Shown in pieces: positions 1-7,700 of a DNA stretch of 9,376 nucleotides. Origin of the DNA: Eubacteriales bacterium. GTDB taxonomy: Bacteria; Bacillota; Clostridia; Christensenellales; CAG-138. Made by a program: the position numbers and the translations under genes. The stretch covers positions 1 to 9,376 of the forward strand of contig JAUYTF010000083.1 of NCBI GenBank assembly GCA_030695285.1, given 5' to 3'. Position 1 is the stretch's first letter; the number at the start of each line of letters is the position of its first letter. A model generated the notes under the pieces. The model did no database searches. It saw nothing but the letters and a program-made list of their open reading frames with translations, and was not told the DNA's origin.

Positions 1-1
1 G

Positions 2-847
2 CAAGTATTGCCATCTGACGATGTCTTTGGATACACGACAGCTGGAGTAATTTTTCCCAAGCCGATTCCGATTATTGGCGTGATGGGCGACTCCCAGGCT
101 GCGCTATATGGACAAGGTTGCAACGAGGCTGGCACCGGCAAAGTGACATTTGGTACGGGTAGCTCTGTCATGCTGAACATTGGCGAGTTACCCAAACAAT
201 CAAAATCAGGGCTTGCGACATCCATTGCGTGGAAGCTAAAGGAGAAAGTAGTCTACGTCTTTGAGGGAAATATAAACTGTAGTGGAGACACAATTCGATG
301 GCTTGTTGATGAGCTGGGCATTCTTCCAAGCGCGAAGCTGTCTGCTGAGTATGCGCAGAAAGTTGTGTCATCAGATGGAGTCTATATAGTTCCTGCTTTT
401 CTTGGGCTTGGCGCTCCTTATTGGGAAAGTGATGCCCGCGCGATGATCTCTGGGCTATTTCGAAGCGCGAATAAGTACCACATTGTTCGCGCCGCCGTTG
501 AATCGATGGCATATCAAGTGAAAGACATACTTGAAGTAATGATTAAGGAATCCGATATATTTCTTCGAGAGATAAACGCGGATGGAGGCCCGTCAAGAGA
601 TACGTTCTTGATGCAGTTTCTGGCCGATATTCTTGGTACCGATGTGGTTTGCAAAGAGGTTGAAGAACTTTCGGCATTAGGTGTAGCATCAATCGCGCTC
701 GAGAAACTAGGGATGCAACCGAAAGTGAAATCTTTCCAGACGGGGTTAATCGACACAAAACGGTACAAACGAGCCATGCGTGAAGAAGACGCTGCGCTTT
801 TATACAATGGGTGGCGCTCTGCTGTGAAGCAATTATTGCAGAAGTAA
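2..847 (+). CDS. Glycerol-kinase-like FGGY-family carbohydrate kinase (C-terminal part, 5' end outside window)
   Basis: An ATP-dependent sugar or polyol kinase acting in the cytoplasm. The frame is open to the left edge, so about 281 C-terminal residues are present; full-length family members have about 500. Visible FGGY landmarks resemble glycerol kinase (GlpK). GDSQAALYGQ carries the catalytic-base aspartate at 89-91. TFGTGSSVMLNIG is the nucleotide-binding loop. VPAFLGLGAPYW, RAAVESMAYQ, DGGPSRDTFLMQFLADILGT and ELSALG follow in the usual order. In E. coli GlpK the residue after the catalytic Asp is Gln, which contacts glycerol; here it is Ser (GDSQ instead of GDQQ). The true substrate may therefore not be glycerol. 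The stop TAA lies 21 bases before a fucU-type gene, so the two are probably co-transcribed. The family call is firm and the substrate is open: glycerol, a ketose such as fuculose, or another polyol. Confidence 0.9.
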   Translation, partial: QVLPSDDVFGYTTAGVIFPKPIPIIGVMGDSQAALYGQGCNEAGTGKVTFGTGSSVMLNIGELPKQSKSGLATSIAWKLKEKVVYVFEGNINCSGDTIRWLVDELGILPSAKLSAEYAQKVVSSDGVYIVPAFLGLGAPYWESDARAMISGLFRSANKYHIVRAAVESMAYQVKDILEVMIKESDIFLREINADGGPSRDTFLMQFLADILGTDVVCKEVEELSALGVASIALEKLGMQPKVKSFQTGLIDTKRYKRAMREEDAALLYNGWRSAVKQLLQK

Positions 848-868
848 ATATTTGCACATGGAGGATCT

Positions 869-1303
869 ATGCTAAAAGGGATTTCACCCGCGTTATGTCC
901 TGAGCTGCTGAAAACAATAGCGGAGATGGGGCATGGAGATGAGATCGTCATTGGAGATTGCAATTTTCCGGCAACCAGCCTTGGGAAAAGAGTGATCCGG
1001 GCGGATGGTGTATCCGCAACGGACTTGCTGGACGGTATCTTAAGGCTCTTCCCGCTGGATCATTTTGTTGAAGAACCTGTCATGTTGATGGAAGTAGTGC
1101 CGGGTACATTTGAAGGTGATCCGCCGATTTGGGATAGATTCCGTTCGATCATTCAAGCGAACGAGGGAGATATCTACATTCGGTTTCTTGAGCGATATGA
1201 GTTCTATACTCTAGCTGTTCAGGCTTTTGCAACAATACAATCGAGCGAGCAGGCCTTGTATGCGTGCATTATTCTAAAGAAGGGGGTCTTAATAGCAGAT
1301 TGA
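869..1303 (+). CDS. fucU: RbsD/FucU-family sugar mutarotase (L-fucose mutarotase-like)
   Basis: A small cytoplasmic enzyme that speeds interconversion of sugar anomers so that the form produced by transport or hydrolysis can enter catabolism; characterised family members form ring-shaped oligomers. The product has 144 residues, matching the usual length of about 140. The N-terminus MLKGISPALCPELLKTIAEM is typical of FucU. GHGDEI follows, with the conserved His at residue 22 and an Asp at residue 30. Further landmarks are FPATSLG, VIRADG, the RYEFY motif (Tyr113), AFA, and a terminal ILKKGV. The start is supported by GGAGG at 860-864, four bases before ATG. The gene follows the kinase by 21 bases, which suggests one operon for a deoxy-sugar or pentose. 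FucU-type (fucose) fits better than RbsD-type (ribose) because of the IRADG and EFY motifs, but the physiological sugar is inferred. Confidence 0.9.
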   Translation: MLKGISPALCPELLKTIAEMGHGDEIVIGDCNFPATSLGKRVIRADGVSATDLLDGILRLFPLDHFVEEPVMLMEVVPGTFEGDPPIWDRFRSIIQANEGDIYIRFLERYEFYTLAVQAFATIQSSEQALYACIILKKGVLIAD

Positions 1304-1316
1304 GAACTACACAGAT

Positions 1317-1353
1317 CAAATAGACTTCTCTTGTAGAAAAAAAGATCTATTTG
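1317..1353. repeat. Inverted repeat after fucU, possible weak transcription end or operator
   Basis: CAAATAGA at 1317-1324 is perfectly complementary to TCTATTTG at 1346-1353, separated by 21 bases that could form a small inner TTCT/AGAA stem. It begins 13 bases after the fucU stop. The stem is AT-rich and no T-run follows it, so it does not look like a standard intrinsic terminator. Its position at the operon end is suggestive only. Confidence 0.35.
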
Positions 1354-1506
1354 GACAACCACACATGGTAGTGTTAACTCGTGAAAGCAATGAAGGGATA
1401 AAGAAACAGTGGCAACTGCTCGCCGGGCATTTCAAACGGACGAATCAGATTTCTTCACCCATAGAGGCAGTAGAATTGGATCGAAAATCAGAAAGTACCA
1501 ATAGTC

Positions 1507-1552
1507 CCAAAAATATTATTTCAAAAAATACCAGAAAGTACTGGATTTTTGG
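1507..1552. terminator. Nested inverted repeats, candidate intrinsic terminator
   Basis: The outer arms CCAAAAAT (1507-1514) and ATTTTTGG (1545-1552) are perfectly complementary. Inside them, CCAG (1531-1534) and CTGG (1541-1544) form a 4-bp stem with loop AAAGTA, followed immediately by ATTTTT. The inner hairpin plus T-run has terminator shape on the + strand, and the A-run before it gives similar shape on the other strand. The inner GC stem is short, so efficiency would be low. It could separate the sugar operon from the surface-protein gene. Confidence 0.35.
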
Positions 1553-1619
1553 ATTCTAGTTGTATATATTGTTGTTAGCATGTGATTGGTTTTTCAGTTA
1601 GGGTGGTTCCGATATCTCA

Positions 1620-1641
1620 GTGTTGTTTTCGTAAACAACAC
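1620..1641. promoter_or_regulatory. Perfect 9-bp hairpin in the leader of the giant surface-protein gene
   Basis: GTGTTGTTT (1620-1628) and AAACAACAC (1633-1641) are exact reverse complements around a TCGT tetraloop. The structure lies about 100 bases before the ATG at 1740. Part of the right arm (CACAA, 1639-1643) can pair instead with TTGTG at 1657-1661, giving a weaker alternative fold. Possible roles are an RNA leader structure, an mRNA 5' stabiliser, a weak terminator/attenuator or a protein operator. No long T-run follows, only AAGTTTTC. The pairing is seen directly and the function is inferred. Confidence 0.5.
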
Positions 1642-1692
1642 AAGTTTTCATTACTGTTGTGCAAACCGGTGTTGGAAGTAGGTCTAAAAGAG

Positions 1693-1731
1693 ATGTTTCG
1701 AACGAAGACCCAAAACAAAAAAAGAATTTGA
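1693..1731 (+). other. Short leader frame or alternative N-terminus joined to an A7 run
   Basis: ATG at 1693 opens a 12-codon frame reading MFRTKTQNKKRI, ending at TGA 1729-1731. A Shine-Dalgarno-like GGAAGTAGG (1674-1682) precedes it, better placed than anything before the in-frame starts of the long gene. The frame contains an uninterrupted run of seven A's (1717-1723). One extra A would shift it into the giant gene's frame, reading MFRTKTQNKKKNLKRAMRSA and then the signal-peptide core. The TGA also overlaps an in-frame TTG (1728-1730) of the long gene as TTGA. So this may be the true start with a slippage-dependent or erroneous base count, or a coupled leader peptide. Confidence 0.35.
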
Positions 1732-1739
1732 AGCGCGCA

Positions 1740-4700
1740 ATGCGGTCCGCATTCATCGGATTCGTTGCGTTGTTTGTTTTTTTGGGGCTTCGCGGCGTTG
1801 CGCTCGCCGAGGGAAGCGATACGTCGAGCGGCGCTGGAGACGTTACCACGACCGTCCCACTGGTGGCTCCCGACGGCGAAACGACTGTTATCGAGCATAC
1901 GACATCCGGCTCCTCTGCTAACGACCTGGATGGGATAGATCCCGACGAAGAGGAAAGAACCTTTACGAACGATATCCCGTCCGTAACGACCACGACCGTA
2001 GAAACGCTCGACGAGGGCGGCGCGGTGACCGATACCACCGTGACAAACACGCTGTCCGATACGGGCGAGAGCGTCGAACTCGATGATCCCACGGTGGTGA
2101 CGGCGGACAACACCATCGTAACCGAAGCGGACGGAACCCGTACGACGGTTACCGTGAGCGATTCGGAAAACGCAATTCAAAAGGCGATTGACAAAGTGCT
2201 CGCCGCCATCACGATAGATAGTCTGTCCGCGACCGTCAACGTGTCTGCGGGCACTTATAATGGGAATATCACGATCTCCGCCAACAGCAACGTGGCGGAG
2301 AATTTCATACTATACATACTAGCCGAGGATTCCTATGAAGCGCCTGTCGCGGGCGAGTTAATCGATCAGACCACCATTGGAACACAATCTGTCGGGGCCG
2401 CATTCGTAAACGGTGATGTTTGCATTGACGGCATTAACGTCGTAATGGCCGGCCTCTATCTGTCTCTGGAAAAAATCGTCTCGGCCAAGAACTCGCAGCT
2501 TTCCATCTACGGAACCGAAAAAGATGACACCATCTCTGTCAAACTCGAAGGTGATTCGAGCGCGATGATCTATGGCGGCCCGGGCAACGACACGTTGAGC
2601 GTATCCGGCGCGGGCGGCGCAACGGACGACGCCTCGCGCGGCACACTCACGCTCTCCGGTGGGGCAGGAGACGATCGTATCATCGTTGACGCTTCACTTG
2701 CTGGCAACGCGTCGCAGGCAACCCTTTCCGGCGGTGACGGGATAGACCAGCTGCATTTAAGCGGCACACTCAAGCAAGGCGGCTCCAGCACGGCTGGGTT
2801 GGATGCATTCGGGAATCCGACGATTGCGTTGCAGACTGAATCTGACAGCGTGCTGCAGTTTGCACTCAGCGGAATAGAACACTACACCGACGCGCTCAAG
2901 AACAAGGCGCGCGTGACGATTACAAGTGCTGACATCGCGGACTATTCGTTTACCGCAAGTCAGCCGTTTGTCGACTATGTGCTCGCGGCATCCGATCTTC
3001 CCTCCGGCACGGACACGCTCATTATCTCAGGCAACGGTTTCCTGGCCAGCCTGATCATTGAGGGCGACTCGTACACGGTTTATGACCTCGACGCATCCGG
3101 CTTGAATATTACCCTAAATGGCAAGCAGATTACGATCGACGGAACCCTGCGCGGGGCGAACCTGATTTTGAACGCTGCGGACGACGATGTGACGCTCAGC
3201 GTCTCGGTGGACGATCTTGGCGTTGATCCCGACTCGATCGAGCAGCTGGGCATCGATGGCGAGACGAGCGCGGACATCAGCATATTCGACATCGTGTCTA
3301 CCGCGCTGATCTCGATTACCCAGAGCGCGCATCTGATCGCTTCCGGCTCGGTCTCGCTCAGCGCGTCGACCTCTCAGACACATCCGCTGATTCCGCTCGT
3401 AGGCGCCGGCTGCAATATGGTCAACGTCAAGGTCGGTTCGGCGACGGTCACCATCCTTGGACAGATCACCTCCGGCGGAAATGTGGACGTGAGCGCGAAG
3501 ACTACAATCACAGCGGAAGCATCCAACGCCACACTCGCTCAATTCTTCGTGCCGCTGGCGGTGGGCGTGATGGTCGCGAACGCAGAAGTCACGCTCGGCG
3601 AAAACGCGGCGATCACAGCGGCCGGTTCGGTGAGCATGCTTTCTCAGACGGACGTGACGCTTAAGGTGCGATCCACTGCGGGGAAACTGCCTATCTCGCT
3701 GGCGGTATCCGTCGTAGTTACCGATTCGCACGTCAATGTACTGGGCGACATCGTCTCCCAGGCGGGCAGCATCTCGGCAAACGCCATTGGTAACGCAACG
3801 GTAACAACAACCGCCTCCAACAAAGCGCCGGCTGCAACCGCAACGACCAGCAGCGCAGGCACGAACAGCACCGGCGGAACGGGCGGCACAACTGCCTCCG
3901 GCAATTCGTTCGGCGGCTTCTTTGCAATCTCTGTCGTGCTGCAGAATGTCGACGCATCGGTGCGCGCTGCGGCGTCGCTCAGCGCATATAAGAATATTTC
4001 GATCGACTCGAGCGCCAAAGAACGCGTGGCGACCACCGCCACCTCAGCTGACCCCGTCAAGGAAGGTGCGTCGAGCGGATCGTCCCAGAGCACGTCCGGC
4101 GTGCTCGGCATCGTCAAGTCGCTCTTTAGCACTGTGACGACCGCACTGACAGGAAAGGCGAAGGACGCGTTCACCAAGGGTACGGACAGCGTCAACAGCG
4201 TGGACGGATACGCCATTACTGCCGAGCCTTGCCAGCACGGTGCAATCGTCACTCCCGCCAAAGTGAAGGCAGGCGAGACAGCTACCGTCAAGGTCACGCC
4301 CGATGAAGGCTATGTGCTCGAAGGGCTGACCTATACCTACCTACCCGCCGGGCAGTCGGCTTATGTGACCCGCTCGGTCAACATCTTAGGCAGCACAAAC
4401 AGCTACACATTTGAAATGCCCACAGCCGCGGTGACCATTACGGCGGTGCTGCGCGAACAGACTGCGCAAGACCCCGACCCTTCGACGGGCAATCTCTTCG
4501 ACGAAGACGGCGATGACGGCACCGGCGTGGAGGATGTCATCAACAACGGCGCCGCGGGCTCGGAAGAAAACGATCAGGTGCAAACGCCGGAGGATACGGG
4601 TGATGCATATGCCATCACGATTTCACCCGGCCTCGTCAACGGCGCGCTCGTCATCGATGCGCAGCGGGCGGACGCGGGGGTGCAGATCGTCATCACCATC

Positions 4701-7700
4701 AATCCAAGCGCGAACTACCAGCTCAAGGCGGACACGCTCAAAGCCACGACACAGCTGGAAGGGCGCACCAGCATTCAAACCATCTCCAAGAGCGCGGCGG
4801 GACAATACTTGCTCACGATGCCTGCCGGCGATGTCACGCTGAGCGCAGAGTTTGAGGCGGTTCCCGCAGGTACAACGCCGACAACGGGCAGCGGTAAGCC
4901 CAGCAGTTCATCCATCCAGGCGACGGGCGCGCTGGCGATATCCGTCTCTCAGAACAAGAACAACGCCTATATCGACACAACGGGTACCGTTACTGCGGGC
5001 GGCGCGCTGTCAATCCATGCTACGGCGCTCACGCAGAACACGCTCACGGCGGACGGTTCCCCCGTCGGCACAGCGGTAGGCGCGGCACTCGACCCAACCT
5101 CGCCCGAAGCAGCTCCGCAGGATGAGCCCGACGAGGTCACGCAGGAGCAGACAAAGCAAACATCGGACGGGCGGCCGATCGTCATCGACATGACGATCAA
5201 CGGAACAGTCTCGTTCGTCTCATTTAATACTACGGATGGCAAGGCCGCGTTCCAACTCGCGGTGCGGCAGGGGTATAAGCTCACCGACGGCACGCTGAAG
5301 TTCCGTTATACCGACCCTATTTCCGGCACGGAAACGCAAGGCGATCTGATCGCGGGCTCCGGCGACAACTATTATTTCGTGATTCCGTCTGCGCTGCAGG
5401 TGGATACGCCCATTCATATCAACGCAACGTTTGAGGCAGAGCGCTATAACATCACCTATTCCTCGGCGGATGTATCGGGCGCGGCAAATGCGAAGAAGGG
5501 GGACACGGTCTCCCTGACCGTCGCCGCGCAGGCAGGGAAGACCGCAAGCGTGCTCATCACGGGCGCTGCGGTGAGCGAAAGCGGCGGAGCGTATTCGTTC
5601 GTCATGCCGGGGCAGGATGTTACGGTTTCAGTTACCTATGCCGATAAGGCAAGCGTGCTTGAACTCATTGACGATGCGCTGACCTATCTGACCCCGTCCG
5701 ACACGCACGTCAACGAGGGCGAAACCATCACGTTTACGCTCAAGCCGGAAGCGGTGTCCTCGGGCAAGCAATTCACCATCGCCGTCAAGCTCTATTACTT
5801 CGACATTGTAGCGGATGAATACGTTGAGGATACGGACGTTACGATTCAGGTGACGGACAATTCGTTTGTTGCGCCCGCCGACCTCGGGCCGAATATAAAG
5901 CTTGTCGTCACAGCGACGGCTACAAACAAGGCGCATGCGATCACCGTCAACACGCCGACCAACGGCACGATATCCGCTCCGGCCTATGCAAACGGCGGCG
6001 AGACGATCACCATCACGGTCACTCCGGCCGCAGGGTTCAAGCTCAAGCCGGATTCACTCAAGATCAAGACCGTGGAAGCATCTGTAGATGCGACCATCAC
6101 AGTCACAGCGGATGCAAACGGTGTATATACCCACAAGCTCCCCGTACCCGTCGGCGGCGAAAGCGCGCCGATGAACATCGTCATCTGGGGCGAATTTGTC
6201 AAAGACCCGAATTATACAGGTGAAACGACGTCGACTGCAAAGAAGAAGTCTTTCTCGCTGGGCGTAGGCATTGCGGTTGCCGTGGTTACGCACCAGAATT
6301 ACGCCTACATTAAAAACGGAACGATCAGCGCAAACAGCCTATCACTATCCGCGACTTCCGGTAGCGACACCGAAAAGCTTATCTTCAGCGCGGAATCCAA
6401 GGCAGGCTATTCACAGGGGGATTTCGGCATCGCCGGCGCAATCACCGTGCAGGTTGTGAGTGCCAAGACAAAAGCGCTCATCGGTCAAGACGCGGTCATC
6501 ACCCTTGGTGAGGGCGGCACTCTGCGCGTGATCAGTGAATCGTATGAATCTTCGAAAACGATAGCCAAATCTGTGAGCACGGGTACAGCGGCGCGCCTCG
6601 GTGTCGGCGCGGGCATCGCCGTGGGCGTGTTCGGCATAGACGTCATTTCCTGCGTTGCGGACAACGCTGCAATCAGCGTGCTGAACAACGCCGCGCTCAA
6701 AAACGTAACCGTCAGCGCGGCGCACGACAATACGGAAGCGCTCAGCGCGGAGGCAGGCTCCAGCGGCGGTATATCGATTACCCCGGTGCTCGCGCTGCTG
6801 ATCTCCGGCGCGCATGTAGAGGCGACGCTTGGCACCTCAGCGCAGCTGCTGAATGCCACCGAGGATGTTTCGATCTCGGCCAAGAGCAACTGCGCGCGTG
6901 AGATGGCTGCAAATGCTTCCGCTGCAGGCGGCAGCGTCGGTGTCGGCGCGTCGTTCAGCATTAGCGTGCTCAACGACAGCGCAACGGCAGCGCTGCGCAG
7001 AAGCATGCACGCAAGAACGGTCAAGATCATCGCTGTGAGCCGCAGCTCGCTCAAATCCACGTCCCGCGCGGGGTCGCAGGGCGCATCGAGCAAATCGTCC
7101 TCGTCATCGACCAGCACGGAGAGCACCTCGTCGGAAGGTGAGGAAGGCGAGGCGGACCAGCAAGCGGACAAAGGCATCTCAGGCGGCGCGAACCTTGCCG
7201 GCAAGACCGGCAGCTCCAACGTCAACTCCAGCGCAATCGGCAACCTGAGCACAAATCGCCAGACGGCCCAGACCAGCGAAGGAAACGTACAGGTCGCCGC
7301 AGGATTCAATCTGAACATCATGGCAAACCGCGCCGAGGCGGTCATCTCCGGCGGCGCGACGGTCACGGCATATACGCCCACAGGTACGCCGGAAGATGTA
7401 CCGGCAGGACTCATCAGTGTAGAAGCATACAGCGATACAGACGCGGCAATCTACGCCAACGCCAGCGCCACAAAGGCGAAGATCGGCGTGGGCGTTGCTG
7501 TCGCGATCAACATCGTTTCCTACGATACGCTCGCGCACATAGACGATGCGGCAATCAGCGCGGACACCCTGCGCGTGCTTGCGCGTATGTATGAGGCCGC
7601 GAAGAGCACGACGACGCAGGCAGAAGGAAGCACGTCAAAGAACATCATCGAGACGCTCGTCGAGCAGGCCATTACCGAGATGCTGCACGACATGGCGGAC

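Larger units (their letters stand above)
1304..1739. other. AT-rich intergenic region without a convincing gene
   Basis: This 436-base gap separates the sugar operon from the giant surface protein. It contains three inverted repeats, listed separately, and no clear -35/-10 promoter that I could support. A 64-codon frame at 1365-1559 (+) starts with ATG but has no ribosome binding site and matches no family I recognise. It is Lys/Ser/Asn-rich and ends in KYWIFGF. If its TAG stop (1557-1559) is ignored, the same frame continues with a hydrophobic LYILLLACDWFFS before a second stop at 1599-1601. It could be a decayed small membrane protein, but chance in AT-rich DNA explains it equally well. Confidence 0.6.

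Noticed and set aside
514..963. Minus-strand frame across the kinase/fucU junction
   Set aside because: It spans the end of one well-supported gene and the start of another on the opposite strand and shows no family features.
1543..1620. TATATT at 1565-1570 as a promoter -10 box for the surface-protein gene
   Set aside because: No acceptable -35 hexamer lies 16-18 bases upstream, and AT-rich spacers produce such boxes by chance.
1598..2180. Minus-strand open frames opposite the N-terminal part of the surface protein (1598-2116 and 1617-2180)
   Set aside because: The Ser/Val/Thr-rich product of the first is a mirror of the Thr/Asp-rich head. The + strand has a signal peptide and an unbroken frame, so it is the coding strand.
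3644..4297. A 217-codon minus-strand open frame
   Set aside because: Its hydrophobic Ala/Val/Leu composition results from reading GC-rich repeat codons backwards. It is fully overlapped by the + strand repeat protein.
6485..7414. A 309-codon open frame on the minus strand
   Set aside because: It lies wholly inside the surface-protein gene, is made of Ala/Ser/Val/Pro-rich sequence mirroring the GCG/GGC/ACG codons of the + strand, and matches no family.
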